A stretch of DNA of 34,486 nt from Phenylobacterium deserti (lineage in GTDB: Bacteria > Pseudomonadota > Alphaproteobacteria > Caulobacterales > Caulobacteraceae): positions 1-34,486 of the forward strand of contig CALQQB010000051.1 in assembly GCA_943332615.1 (NCBI GenBank), given 5' to 3'. Shown here one piece after another: positions 8,220 through 16,699 of this stretch (positions are counted from its first letter, which is position 1; each line of letters begins with the position of its first letter). The notes beneath the pieces are model-generated. The model did not search any database. It saw nothing but the letters and a program-made list of their open reading frames with translations, and had not been told where the DNA came from. A program made the position numbers and the translations under genes.

Positions 8220-9824
8220 ATGACCGAATTTGCTGACCTAGGCCTTTCACAGCCGACCCTGAACGCCGTCATCGGCGCAGGCTACACCACCGCCACGCCG
8301 ATCCAGGCCGAGGCGATCCCCTACGCGCTCGCCGGGCGCGACGTGCTGGGTATCGCCCAGACCGGCACCGGCAAGACCGCCGCATTCACCCTGCCGATGA
8401 TCGACCGGCTCGCCGCCGGCCGCTCTAAGGCCCGCATGCCGCGCGCCCTGGTCATCGCCCCGACACGCGAACTGGCCGACCAGGTCTCGATGTCCTTCGA
8501 GAAGTACGCCAAGGCCCAAAAGCTTTCCTGGGCGCTGCTGATCGGCGGCGTCTCGTTCAAGGACCAGGAGCTGAAGCTGGATCGCGGCGTCGATGTGCTG
8601 ATCGCCACGCCCGGTCGCCTGCTGGACCACTTCGAGCGCGGCAAGCTGCTGATGACCGGCGTCCAGATCATGGTCGTCGATGAAGCCGACCGCATGCTCG
8701 ACATGGGCTTCATCCCGGACCTGGAGCGGATTTTCAAGCTCACCCCGGCGAAGAAGCAGACCCTGTTCTTCTCGGCCACCATGCCGCCGGAGATCACCCG
8801 GCTTACCAAGCAGTTCCTGAACGACCCGATCCGTATCGAGGCCTCGCGCCCGGCGACCACGGCCGAGACGATCACCCAGAACCTGGTGCGCATCCCGACC
8901 GCCGACCCGAAAGCCAAGCGCACGGCGCTGCGCGAACTGATTTCCCGGGCCGACGTCAAGAACGGCATCGTCTTCTGCAACCGCAAGTCCGAAGTCGATG
9001 TCGTGGCCAAGTCGCTGAAGAAGCACGGGCTGGACGCTGCCCCGATCCACGGCGACCTAGACCAGTCCACCCGCATGCGCACGCTGGAAAGCTTCCGCAA
9101 TGGGACGCTGCGGCTGCTGTGCGCCTCCGACGTGGCGGCGCGCGGTCTGGACATCCCTGACGTGAGCCACGTCTTCAATTACGACGTCCCGCATCATGCC
9201 GACGACTATGTCCACCGGATCGGCCGCACCGGCCGCGCCGGCAAGACCGGTCAGGCGTTCATGATCGTGACCCCCGCCGACAGCCGCAACCTCGATAAGG
9301 TTCTGAAGCTGATCGGCAAGGCGCCGGAAGAGGTCACTATCGAGGGCGTCGATTGGGCTTCGATCAAGGACGAGCCGCGCGCCGCCCGAGGCGGCGGCCG
9401 CGAGCGCAGTGGCGGCCGGGATCGAGACCGCACCCGTGACCGCGCGCCACCCGTGGATCACAGACCCGCCTCGCTCAAGCCGCAGGAACCCGTGGCCGAG
9501 GTCCAGGCCGAAGCACCGGCGCGAAAGCCCCGTCCTGAGCGCACGGAACGTCCTGAGCGCGCGCCGCGTCCGGACCGCGTTGAGCGCCCGGAGCGCAGCG
9601 AAGCGCCGCCGCGCGCGGAGCGGCCGGAACAGGTCGAGCGGCCGCCCCGGACAGAGCGTCCCGAACGCCAGCGCGATCGGGCTCCCCGCGAACGTGATGG
9701 TCGCGAGCGGGGTGATCGCGAACAGGGCGATCGGAGCGGCGATGGTGATCGCGTGGTCGGCTTCGGCTCCGACACTCCCGCGTTCCTGATGCGCGCGCCG
9801 CCGCCACGTTCCAGCGACGATTAG
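8220..9824 (+). CDS. rhlE: DEAD-box ATP-dependent RNA helicase, RhlE type
   Basis: 534 residues. The helicase core covers about 1-380: Q-motif with Q29 (GYTTATPIQ), Walker A AQTGTGKT at 46-53, PTREL at 81-85, DEAD at 154-157, SAT at 185-187 and HRIGRTGR at 332-339. It should unwind or remodel short RNA duplexes in ribosome assembly or RNA decay. The C-terminal ~140 residues are a low-complexity tail, first RGG/RD-rich, then many ERPER/ERPERA-like units, ending in GDRVVGFGSDTPAFL; such tails usually bind RNA or partners. The ATG at 8220 (MTEFADLGL) gives the standard RhlE N-terminus; the open frame extends 24 codons upstream but that part is not conserved-looking. Which RhlE paralogue this is cannot be told here. 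Confidence 0.92.
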   Translation: MTEFADLGLSQPTLNAVIGAGYTTATPIQAEAIPYALAGRDVLGIAQTGTGKTAAFTLPMIDRLAAGRSKARMPRALVIAPTRELADQVSMSFEKYAKAQKLSWALLIGGVSFKDQELKLDRGVDVLIATPGRLLDHFERGKLLMTGVQIMVVDEADRMLDMGFIPDLERIFKLTPAKKQTLFFSATMPPEITRLTKQFLNDPIRIEASRPATTAETITQNLVRIPTADPKAKRTALRELISRADVKNGIVFCNRKSEVDVVAKSLKKHGLDAAPIHGDLDQSTRMRTLESFRNGTLRLLCASDVAARGLDIPDVSHVFNYDVPHHADDYVHRIGRTGRAGKTGQAFMIVTPADSRNLDKVLKLIGKAPEEVTIEGVDWASIKDEPRAARGGGRERSGGRDRDRTRDRAPPVDHRPASLKPQEPVAEVQAEAPARKPRPERTERPERAPRPDRVERPERSEAPPRAERPEQVERPPRTERPERQRDRAPRERDGRERGDREQGDRSGDGDRVVGFGSDTPAFLMRAPPPRSSDD

Positions 9825-9888
9825 GCAAGCAACGATTCGCCTTCGGCCTTAACGCCTCGTTTGCGGTCCGCCCTTAGGGTGCTGACTC

Positions 9889-10950
9889 ATGTCCACAGAC
9901 ATCGATACCCTGCTCCGCAGCCCGAAGGCCTATCAGTGGGCCCGCAAGGCCATTGATGCCATGGAAACCCATAAGGCCTGGCCCACAGCGCTCAATTTCG
10001 AGCTGTGGCTCCACTATGTGGCGGCGAAAGACAGCGATGTCGCCGCCGAGATCAATACGGTCATCGAGTCGGGGGAGCACTTCACCGACCAGGTTGGGGC
10101 CAATATCGCCGCGCATCACCTGCCCGCCGCCAAGTTGAGCGGAGAGATTCTGAATGCCGGCAAGAACCTGACCAAAGAACTGAACAGTGTTTCTCGCGCT
10201 ATCGAAAGCGCCCGCGAGACCAGCGAAATCTATGGCCAGCAACTGGCCACCGCCAGTGAGTCTCTCGATGCGCAGGGGAACGCCGCCGTCCGCACCATGG
10301 TCGAGAACCTCTCCAATGCCACCCGAAAGGTTCACGCCGAGAACCAGGCCCTGGAAAGTCAGCTGGCCGACACCACCGACGAATTGGGCCGGCTGCGCGA
10401 GCATCTGGAACAGGTCCGCCGCGATGCGATGACCGACGCCCTGACCATGCTGGCCAACCGTAAGGCCTTCGACGAATCCCTGGAGCAGGCGTGCGCTGAC
10501 TCAGATCGCACCGGCGAGGTCGTAACCCTGGCCGTGGTGGATATCGACCACTTCAAGACCTTCAACGACACCTGGGGTCACCAGACCGGCGACCAGGTGC
10601 TGCGCTACGTCGCCAGCGTCATCGGCCGGATCGGCGGCGAAGGCGCGCGCCTGTCGGCCCGCTACGGTGGCGAAGAGTTCGCGGTCATCTTCCCAGGCGA
10701 GCGCCGCGAGGTGGCCATGGCCGCCCTGGAGGCCGTCCGCGAAGAGATCTCGTCGCGCACCCTGAAACGTCGCTCGACCAACGAGGACCTGGGCGCCATC
10801 ACCATCTCGACGGGCATCGCCGAGCGTCGTCGCGGCGACCCGCCCGCCGCCGTGATCGAGGCGGCCGATGGCGCGCTCTATGCCGCCAAGCGGAGCGGCC
10901 GCAACCGCACCATGCTGGCCGAGACCGGCTCAGAGAGCCGCGCCGCCTGA
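9889..10950 (+). CDS. soluble diguanylate cyclase (GGDEF) without a canonical I-site
   Basis: 353 residues, no membrane segment or signal peptide. Residues 1-175 are a helical N-terminal region, likely coiled coil around 90-175, of unrecognised sensory type. The GGDEF domain (about 178-345) begins MTDALTMLANR, has the metal/substrate motif DIDHFKTFND at 218-227 and an intact active site GGEEF at 260-264, so it should make cyclic di-GMP from two GTP. The position of the inhibitory RxxD site, five residues before GGEEF, reads EGAR (251-254), so classic product inhibition is probably absent. The start ATG at 9889 follows TAGGG at modest spacing. It follows the helicase gene by 64 nt and stands as a single gene. 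Confidence 0.93.
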   Translation: MSTDIDTLLRSPKAYQWARKAIDAMETHKAWPTALNFELWLHYVAAKDSDVAAEINTVIESGEHFTDQVGANIAAHHLPAAKLSGEILNAGKNLTKELNSVSRAIESARETSEIYGQQLATASESLDAQGNAAVRTMVENLSNATRKVHAENQALESQLADTTDELGRLREHLEQVRRDAMTDALTMLANRKAFDESLEQACADSDRTGEVVTLAVVDIDHFKTFNDTWGHQTGDQVLRYVASVIGRIGGEGARLSARYGGEEFAVIFPGERREVAMAALEAVREEISSRTLKRRSTNEDLGAITISTGIAERRRGDPPAAVIEAADGALYAAKRSGRNRTMLAETGSESRAA

Positions 10951-11000
10951 CGCGGGGATTCCCTGTGGGGTTTTCCCTTGGCTAACGCAGGGGTATCTGG

Positions 11001-11028
11001 CCTTGAACTCATCGCATCGAGTTCAAGG
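11001..11028 (+). promoter_or_regulatory. perfect 10-bp inverted repeat covering the ribosome binding site
   Basis: CCTTGAACTC (11001-11010) and GAGTTCAAGG (11019-11028) are exact inverted repeats with an 8-nt loop. The right arm contains AAGG of the Shine-Dalgarno AAGGAG (11025-11030) for the ATG at 11037. As RNA the hairpin would hide the ribosome site; as DNA it could be an operator for a dimeric repressor. No T-run follows, so it is not an intrinsic terminator. Confidence 0.6.
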
Positions 11029-11036
11029 AGAATGCC

Positions 11037-11843
11037 ATGGACGGCGCACAAGCCCCCGCCAAGGTGAAGACGGCGATCAACGATGGCATCTGCATCATCA
11101 CCCTCTCCGACCCTGGCACGCTGAACGCGGCCGGCGCCGAACTCATGGCCGACCTTGGGGCTGCGTTCGATGCCGCGGTCGCCGATCCGGCGGTGCGCGC
11201 GATGGTGCTCACCGGTGAGGGCCGCGGATTCTGCTCCGGCGCCAATCTGTCGGGCGGTCGCGCCGGAACCTCGCCGGGCGGATCTACGTCTGGGCCGAAC
11301 GAAGCGCTGCTGCGCATCTATAATCCCTTTGTCAGCCGCGTGCGCCGTTCGCCCAAGCCGCTGGTGGCAGCGGTCAATGGCGTGGCCGCCGGTGTTGGCG
11401 TCTCCCTGGCTCTGGTCTGCGACCTCGTGGTGGCCGCCGAGAGCGCCTACTTCCTGCTGGCCTTCCGCCGCATCGGCCTGGTGCCGGACGGCGGCGCGAC
11501 CTGGCTGCTGCCGCGCCTCGTCGGCAAGGCCCGGGCGATGGAGCTGATGCTGCTGGGCGAGAAGCTTCCGGCGGCGACGGCGCGGGAATGGGGCCTGATC
11601 AACCGCTGCGTCCCGGACGCGGAGATGATGGAAAACGCCATGACCCTGGCGCGCGCCCTGGCTGACGGCCCGGCGTCGCTGGGCCTGACTCGCAACCTCG
11701 TCTGGGATGCGCTGGACTCCCCGTTCCACGATCAACTCGAGGCTGAGGCCTATGGCCAGGGCGCGGCTGGCCGCACGCAGGACGCCGGCGAAGGCGTCAT
11801 GGCTTTTGTGGAAAAGCGCCCGGCGAAGTTCACCGGGCGGTAG
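11037..11843 (+). CDS. enoyl-CoA hydratase/isomerase family protein, PaaG-like
   Basis: 268 residues with the crotonase fold: oxyanion-hole segments near GFCSGANLS (65-72) and NGVAAGVGVSLAL (114-126). Compared with classic enoyl-CoA hydratase, both catalytic glutamates are replaced (S123 and F143 by my alignment from memory), while D151 in GLVPDGGATW is where PaaG-type isomerases keep their catalytic aspartate. So it more likely isomerises or otherwise acts on an unsaturated or ring acyl-CoA than hydrates a 2-enoyl-CoA. The start is set by AAGGAG six nt upstream. No other phenylacetate or beta-oxidation genes are beside it, so the pathway is open. Regulation by the upstream inverted repeat is possible. 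Confidence 0.88.
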   Translation: MDGAQAPAKVKTAINDGICIITLSDPGTLNAAGAELMADLGAAFDAAVADPAVRAMVLTGEGRGFCSGANLSGGRAGTSPGGSTSGPNEALLRIYNPFVSRVRRSPKPLVAAVNGVAAGVGVSLALVCDLVVAAESAYFLLAFRRIGLVPDGGATWLLPRLVGKARAMELMLLGEKLPAATAREWGLINRCVPDAEMMENAMTLARALADGPASLGLTRNLVWDALDSPFHDQLEAEAYGQGAAGRTQDAGEGVMAFVEKRPAKFTGR

Positions 11844-11847
11844 TCGG

Positions 11848-12144
11848 TTACAGCGGCGGCCGGGGCCGGCTGCGGCGGAGTTTCTCGAACTCCTGCTGAA
11901 TCATGCGGTCGCGAAGCCCCTCTCCGTCCATGTAGACAGCGGCGGCATGGGCGCCAAGGCCGATGCCCCAGCCCAGCATCGGCCAGATCGGCCAGAAGTA
12001 GTGACCAAACGACGTGGCGACGTAGATGGCGGTTAGGCCGGCGTTGACGATGGCGTAGGCCACCAGGTGGCTGCGGAAGGCGATGCGCATGTCGGCGCGG
12101 CGGATGGCCAGGCGGCGCAGTTCCATCTCATCGTCGTCGATCAT
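11848..12144 (-). CDS. 2TM-domain small membrane protein
   Basis: 98 residues. A charged N-terminus (MIDDDEMELRRLAIRRADMR) is followed by two membrane helices, about residues 25-45 (AYAIVNAGLTAIYVA) and 52-72 (FWPIWPMLGWGIGLGAHA), then a charged C-terminus. This is the pattern of the 2TM family (PF13239 type), found alone or fused to sensor domains; function unknown. The ATG at 12144 is preceded by a GGGGGG stretch; the open frame upstream is not convincing. It ends only 4 nt from the stop of the convergent crotonase gene. It lies 76 nt downstream of the last suf gene on the same strand, with no clear terminator between them, so it may be read through from that operon. Confidence 0.8.
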   Translation of the reverse strand: MIDDDEMELRRLAIRRADMRIAFRSHLVAYAIVNAGLTAIYVATSFGHYFWPIWPMLGWGIGLGAHAAAVYMDGEGLRDRMIQQEFEKLRRSRPRPPL

Positions 12145-12220
12145 GGGTCCCCCCGAGGTCTGCCGGGCACGATAGCGCCCCAGCGGTCGCACCGCCAGCA
12201 ACGGCAGCGGGAGCTTAGCT

Positions 12221-12634
12221 TCAATCCAGCTTGGCCGGTTCGATGGTGACGCTCTCACCGCAGCCGCAGGCATCGGTCTCGTTGGGATTGCGGAACACGA
12301 ACTTCGCCGAGAGCTTGGTGACCTCGTAGTCGATCTCCGTGCCGATCAGGAACAGCACCGCCTTGGGCTCGACCAAGATGGTGACGCCCCTGTCCTCGAC
12401 CACCTCGTCCAGCGGACCGGCGGCCTCCGCGTACTCCAGGACGTATTCCTGCCCCGCGCAGCCGCCGTTCTTCACGCCGACGCGCAGGCCCATGTAGGGG
12501 TTTTCCGCCCCATCCTGCCTGGGCTTGACCATGATTTCCCGGACCCGCTCGGCAGCGGACTCCGAGAGGGTCACCACCTTCGGGCGAGGCCGGTGAGCAC
12601 GCGGGACAGGCTGGGGAAGGTTCAGATGGGTCAT
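12221..12634 (-). CDS. sufA: A-type iron-sulfur cluster carrier (SufA/IscA/ErpA family)
   Basis: 137 residues. A-type carriers accept Fe-S clusters from the scaffold and hand them to apo-enzymes. The three ligand cysteines are present: C59 in GGCAGQ and C123/C125 in the CGCGES motif near the C-terminus. The protein has a proline-rich N-terminal extension of about 18 residues before the fold starts at VVTLSESAAERV. Its ATG overlaps the stop of the preceding sufT gene by one base (TGATG), implying translational coupling. It is the last clear member of the SUF operon. Whether it acts as SufA or as ErpA cannot be told from sequence alone. Confidence 0.92.
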   Translation of the reverse strand: MTHLNLPQPVPRAHRPRPKVVTLSESAAERVREIMVKPRQDGAENPYMGLRVGVKNGGCAGQEYVLEYAEAAGPLDEVVEDRGVTILVEPKAVLFLIGTEIDYEVTKLSAKFVFRNPNETDACGCGESVTIEPAKLD

Positions 12635-12993
12635 CAGAACATGTTCAGTTGCAGCTTGGCCTCGTCGCTCATGCGCGAGGGATCCCACGGGGGATCGAAC
12701 ACCAGGTCCACCTTCACCGAACGGACTTCGGCGATTTCGCGCACCGCGTCCTCCACCCAGCCCGGCATTTCGCCGGCCACCGGGCAGCCCGGAGCGGTCA
12801 ACGTCATGTCGATGGCCACGTCCTTGTCGTCGGAGACATCGACCTTGTAGATCAGGCCAAGCTCGTAGATATCGACCGGGATCTCCGGATCGAAGACCGT
12901 CTTCAGCTTGTCGATCAGCCGATCGGTCAGAGCATCGAGCTCCGCCTGGCTGAGCGGTGGGCTGGCAGGCTCTATGGCGGTTGCGTCGTCCAT
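12634..12993 (-). CDS. sufT: SUF-associated DUF59 (MIP18 family) protein SufT
   Basis: 119 residues from the ATG at 12993; a GTG at 13002 would add three residues and cannot be excluded, as neither has a strong ribosome site. The DUF59 fold shows DPEIPVDIYELGLIY at 36-50 and the conserved cysteine C70 in APGCPVAGEMP, then DPPWDPSRMS near the end. Family members help Fe-S maturation, particularly delivery to target enzymes. It lies between sufS (13 nt upstream) and the A-type carrier gene (1-nt overlap), which supports that role. Confidence 0.9.
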   Translation of the reverse strand: MDDATAIEPASPPLSQAELDALTDRLIDKLKTVFDPEIPVDIYELGLIYKVDVSDDKDVAIDMTLTAPGCPVAGEMPGWVEDAVREIAEVRSVKVDLVFDPPWDPSRMSDEAKLQLNMF

Positions 12994-13006
12994 CGGGCTC
13001 ACAGGT

Positions 13007-14221
13007 TTAAGCGAAAAAAGCCTGGGTCTTCGTCAGGGCATCAACGAAGGCATCGGCCTCTTCCAGGGTGTTATATAGGGCGAATGAGGCGCGGGCGCTC
13101 GACGTGACGCCGAAACGTCGCATCAGCGGTTCCGCGCAGTGCGTCCCGGCGCGGACGGCGATCCCGTAGCGATCGAGAATCTGCGCCACGTCGTGGGCGT
13201 GGGCGCCATCGACGGTGAAGCTCAAGATCGCGCCCTTGCCCGGCGCGTCACCAATCACCCGCAGCCAGTTGGCGCCGGCCAGACGTTCCCGGACGTGGGC
13301 GTAGAGGGCGTGCTCGTGCTCGGCGACCTCCGTGCGATCCAGCGCCGTCATGAAGTCGATGGCGGCGCCCAGGCCGATCGCCTCAAGGATCGGCGGCGTG
13401 CCAGCTTCGAAGCGGTGCGGCGGATCGGCGTAGGTAATCACGTCCTGGCTGACGATCCCAATCATCTCGCCACCGCCCTGGTATGGCGGCAGGCCAGCCA
13501 AGGCTTCAGCCTTTCCGTACAAGATGCCGATGCCGGTGGGGCCGTAGAGCTTGTGGCCTGAGAAGACATAGAAGTCGCAGCCGAGGTCCTGAACATCGAC
13601 GGGCTGGTGAACGATCGCCTGGCAGCCGTCGAACAGCACCAGCGCGCCAGCGTCATGCGCCATCCTCGCCAGGGCCTTGGCGTCGTTGACCGTGCCCAGC
13701 ACGTTGGACATGTGGCTCAGCGCCACGACCTTGGTCCGAGGTCCCAGCAGGTCCTGATACGCGGCCACGTCCAGCCGGCCGTCGTCGGTCACCGGAACCC
13801 ACTTCAGCACCACGCCCAGCTTCTCACGCAGGAAATGCCAGGGCACGATGTTGGCGTGGTGCTCCATCTGCGAGATCACGATCTCGTCGCCAGCCTGCAG
13901 GCGGGCGCCCAGTCCGGCGGCCACCAGGTTCACGGCCTCGGTGGCGCCCTTGGTGAAGACGATCTCGGTGGCCGCGGCGTTTATGAAGGCCGCGACCTTG
14001 TTGCGGGCGCCCTCGTAGGCGTCAGTGGTCTCGTTGGCCAGGGTGTGCAGCCCGCGATGGACGTTGGCGTAGGAGTGCTCCATCGCGTGCGTCATCGCCC
14101 GGATCACCGCGTACGGCTTCTGGGCCGAGGCGGCGCTGTCCAGATAGACCAGCGGCTTGCCGTTCACCTGGCGGGCCAGGATCGGGAAATCGGCGCGGAT
14201 GGCTTCGGCGTCAAAGGCCAT
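13007..14221 (-). CDS. sufS: cysteine desulfurase SufS (group II)
   Basis: 404 residues, normal length. SufS uses pyridoxal phosphate to strip sulfur from cysteine and makes a persulfide for the SufBCD scaffold. Visible features: ATEIVFTKGATEAVNL (84-99), MEHHANIVPWHFL (119-131), the PLP lysine K224 in SGHKLYGPTGIG and the persulfide cysteine C362 in RAGTHCAEP. The short active-site loop after the cysteine is typical of group II enzymes. It starts 2 nt after the sufD stop. No sufE or sufU partner is in the window, so its sulfur acceptor is encoded elsewhere or is replaced. Confidence 0.96.
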   Translation of the reverse strand: MAFDAEAIRADFPILARQVNGKPLVYLDSAASAQKPYAVIRAMTHAMEHSYANVHRGLHTLANETTDAYEGARNKVAAFINAAATEIVFTKGATEAVNLVAAGLGARLQAGDEIVISQMEHHANIVPWHFLREKLGVVLKWVPVTDDGRLDVAAYQDLLGPRTKVVALSHMSNVLGTVNDAKALARMAHDAGALVLFDGCQAIVHQPVDVQDLGCDFYVFSGHKLYGPTGIGILYGKAEALAGLPPYQGGGEMIGIVSQDVITYADPPHRFEAGTPPILEAIGLGAAIDFMTALDRTEVAEHEHALYAHVRERLAGANWLRVIGDAPGKGAILSFTVDGAHAHDVAQILDRYGIAVRAGTHCAEPLMRRFGVTSSARASFALYNTLEEADAFVDALTKTQAFFA

Positions 14222-14223
14222 GC

Positions 14224-15249
14224 TCAGCCCCTCAGCCTTTCAGTCGCCCAGGCGCGGATCACGTGGCGGGCCCCCTCGTGTTCCATCCGGTCCACGACCT
14301 GGCCGATGAAGGCCTCGGTCAGCATCGCCCGGGCCTCAAGCTCCGGGATGCCGCGTTGGCGGGCATAGAACAGGGCGTCCCCGTCCAGCGCCCCCACCGT
14401 GTTGCCGTGCGCGCAGGCGACGTCGTCTGCGTAGATTTCCAGCTCCGGCTTGGCGTCCACCTCGGCGCGATCGGACAGCACCAGGGCGTGGTGGCCCATC
14501 CGGGCGTCGGTCTGGTCCGCGCCTTCAGCGACGATGATCTTGCCCTGAAACACGCCGCGGGCCTGATCGCGGACGACGCCCTTGGTGAGCTGGGTCGTCA
14601 CGCCATCGACGCCGCCGTGGGTGACGACGGTGGTCAAGTCGGCGTGGCGCTTGTCGGCCAGCAGGTAGACGCCGTCGAGGCGCAAGGCCGCGTGGCCGCC
14701 GGGATGATTGACCGTGGTCTGCAGTCGCTGGCGGCGCGCGCCGCTGGTGAGCGTGGTCTGGGCGTAGGCGGCGTTGGGCGCGAGATCGATCTCGGCCTGA
14801 CTGACCGTGACGCCATCGGCGCTGTCGGCGGCCAGTACGATCCGCTCCACTGTCGCGCCGCCGCCGACGTTGAATATCAGGCCCGTCTGGCTGAGGTAGG
14901 CGCCCTCACCCTCGTAGCTCTCAAACAGGATCAGGCTGCCGCCGGCCTCGACGCTGACCGAGACACGGGCGGCATGAGCGCCGTCGCCGCGCGAGACGAT
15001 GCGTAGGGCCACGGCCAGGGTCTGGCCGGGCAACACGTCGATGTGGGCCGCCCCTACCCCGTTGCCGACGACGATGACCTCGTCGGCCAGGGCGTCGAAC
15101 GGCCCCGCACCGAGGTCACCGGTAACCGGCGCCGATGGTTCGGGCACGGCGCGGATCAGGCCACGCAAGTCAGTCCAGCGCCAATCCTCGTCCCGCTTGC
15201 CGGGAAGCGTCGCGGCGTCCCGCGATTTGATGGCGGCGGCGACGCTCAA
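14224..15249 (-). CDS. sufD: Fe-S cluster assembly protein SufD
   Basis: 341 residues, shorter than E. coli SufD (about 420) mainly at the N-terminus. SufD pairs with SufB and two SufC to form the SUF scaffold. The right-handed helix core and C-terminal helices are present, including YADDVACAHGNTVG, in which H281 corresponds to the conserved histidine near the SufB-SufD interface. The start appears to be TTG at 15249: it forms a TTGA overlap with the sufC stop, the analogue of the ATGA overlaps used elsewhere in this operon, and I see no ATG that fits. N-terminal KRDEDWRWTDL is the usual SufD opening. Confidence 0.94.
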   Translation of the reverse strand: MSVAAAIKSRDAATLPGKRDEDWRWTDLRGLIRAVPEPSAPVTGDLGAGPFDALADEVIVVGNGVGAAHIDVLPGQTLAVALRIVSRGDGAHAARVSVSVEAGGSLILFESYEGEGAYLSQTGLIFNVGGGATVERIVLAADSADGVTVSQAEIDLAPNAAYAQTTLTSGARRQRLQTTVNHPGGHAALRLDGVYLLADKRHADLTTVVTHGGVDGVTTQLTKGVVRDQARGVFQGKIIVAEGADQTDARMGHHALVLSDRAEVDAKPELEIYADDVACAHGNTVGALDGDALFYARQRGIPELEARAMLTEAFIGQVVDRMEHEGARHVIRAWATERLRG

Positions 15250-15992
15250 GCGGCCCTCGCGTACTTGTCGTAACCTTCGCGCTCCAACTCCAGCGCCAGG
15301 TCGGGTCCGCCCGACGCCACGATCCGTCCGCCCGCGAGCACGTGAACGCGGTCGGGTTTGATGTAGTCCAGCAGGCGCTGGTAGTGGGTGATGATCAGCA
15401 TGGCGCGCTCGGGACTGCGCAGCGCGTTCACGCCATCGGCCACGATCCGCAGGGCGTCGATGTCGAGACCGCTGTCGGTCTCATCCAGGATCAGGAATCG
15501 CGGCGACAGCATCGCCATCTGGAAGATTTCCATCCGCTTCTTCTCACCGCCCGAGAAGCCGACGTTCAGCGCCCGCTTCAGCATGTCGAAGTCGATCTTC
15601 AACTCGGCGGCCTTGGTGCGAGCCAGCTTGAGGAATGCCGGCGCGGTGATCTCCGCCTCGCCGCGCGCCTTGCGCTGGGCGTTAAGCGCCGTGCGGATGA
15701 ACGTCAGCGCCGGGACGCCGGGGATTTCCAACGGATACTGGAACGACAGGAAGACGCCCTTGGCCGCCCGCTCGTTCGGCGCCAGGGCCAACAGGTCCTC
15801 GCCGTCCAGGGTCGCACCGCCGTCCGTGACATCGTAGCCGCTCCGACCGGTCAGAACGTAGCTGAGCGTCGACTTGCCGGCGCCATTCGGACCCATGATC
15901 GCGTGGACCTCGCCGGCCGGCACATCGAGGCTCAGGCCCTTCAGGATGGCCTTGCCATCGACTTCGGCATGGAGATTGGAAACGCTCAGCAT
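15246..15992 (-). CDS. sufC: SUF scaffold ATPase SufC
   Basis: 248 residues, the standard SufC length. It is the ABC-type ATPase that drives shape changes in SufBCD. Walker A GPNGAGKST is at 34-42, a Q-loop at FLSFQYP (81-87), the signature SGGEKKR at 147-153 and Walker B FLILDE at 166-171 followed by TDSGLD. The start at 15992 (MLSVSNLHAEV) is one base after the stop of the upstream small gene; an in-frame ATG five codons earlier is possible. The open frame extends far upstream but that part is a shadow of the neighbouring gene. Confidence 0.96.
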   Translation of the reverse strand: MLSVSNLHAEVDGKAILKGLSLDVPAGEVHAIMGPNGAGKSTLSYVLTGRSGYDVTDGGATLDGEDLLALAPNERAAKGVFLSFQYPLEIPGVPALTFIRTALNAQRKARGEAEITAPAFLKLARTKAAELKIDFDMLKRALNVGFSGGEKKRMEIFQMAMLSPRFLILDETDSGLDIDALRIVADGVNALRSPERAMLIITHYQRLLDYIKPDRVHVLAGGRIVASGGPDLALELEREGYDKYARAA

Positions 15993-15993
15993 C

Positions 15994-16398
15994 TCAAAGG
16001 GTCTCATCGGCAAGGAACTGGGCCATGAACCGCAAGGCGGCCTCGACCGTGTCGGCGGTCTCGCGCTTGCGCAGGGCGGTGGAGCCGGGGTTTGCGGTCC
16101 GTTTGTCAGCCGTGGTGACGTTGGCCTTACCGGCCTCGAAATAGGCCGCGATCCGGTAGTCAGCGTGGTCGAGGGTGACCGTGTAGCGGCGGATATCGAC
16201 CGTGAGGCCGCGCTGCTCGAGAAAGTCACCGTCCACGCTCAAGGCGTCGCGAAGGGCCTGGGCGCTGGCCAGGTCCTCCTCCTGCTGTCGCCGCTCGGCG
16301 TCCTCGCGGGCGAGCCGCTCGGTCTCGCGACGCGCGAATTCGCTCTCGAACGCGTCCCTTAGCGAGAGGGACTCCAGCTTTTGGCCCTTTGCGGTCAT
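15994..16398 (-). CDS. uncharacterised suf-operon protein, 134 residues
   Basis: Not recognised as a named family. Residues about 8-50 are strongly charged and helical (repeated E/R/A, for example ARRETERLAREDAERRQ), likely a coiled coil. A small alpha/beta-looking part follows (GLTVDIRRYTVTLDHADYRIAAYFEAG), then a basic stretch with TADKR and ALRKRE, and a helical end. No cysteine is present, so it cannot hold a cluster by itself. The ATG overlaps the stop of the upstream gene (ATGA), and its own stop is one base from the sufC ATG. Such tight coupling between sufB and sufC makes a role in SUF assembly plausible, but that is inference. Confidence 0.8.
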   Translation of the reverse strand: MTAKGQKLESLSLRDAFESEFARRETERLAREDAERRQQEEDLASAQALRDALSVDGDFLEQRGLTVDIRRYTVTLDHADYRIAAYFEAGKANVTTADKRTANPGSTALRKRETADTVEAALRFMAQFLADETL

Positions 16399-16699
16399 AT
16401 CTCCACGGCTTTCTTGTCTTCGATCCGTTCCTCAACCCTCAGGTTTTCGCCGGTGTCCTGCGTGAAGGCGTAGAGTTCACCCTCAAGGTAGCATTCCAGC
16501 TCGTAGAGCCCGGTCTCAGCGTCGATGAGCGTCGTCGCCGTCGCCCGCGTGCCAGCGGCGATCTCCAGCGGCACCGTCTCACAGTTGCCTGCACCCGTCG
16601 GCGCACGCGCGCGCAGCAGTCGGACGCCGTCGAATTCGCGGATCACGGTTCCATCCGCGTCAAGCGCCGTGCGCTCGCCGTCATAGGTGGGACGCACGC

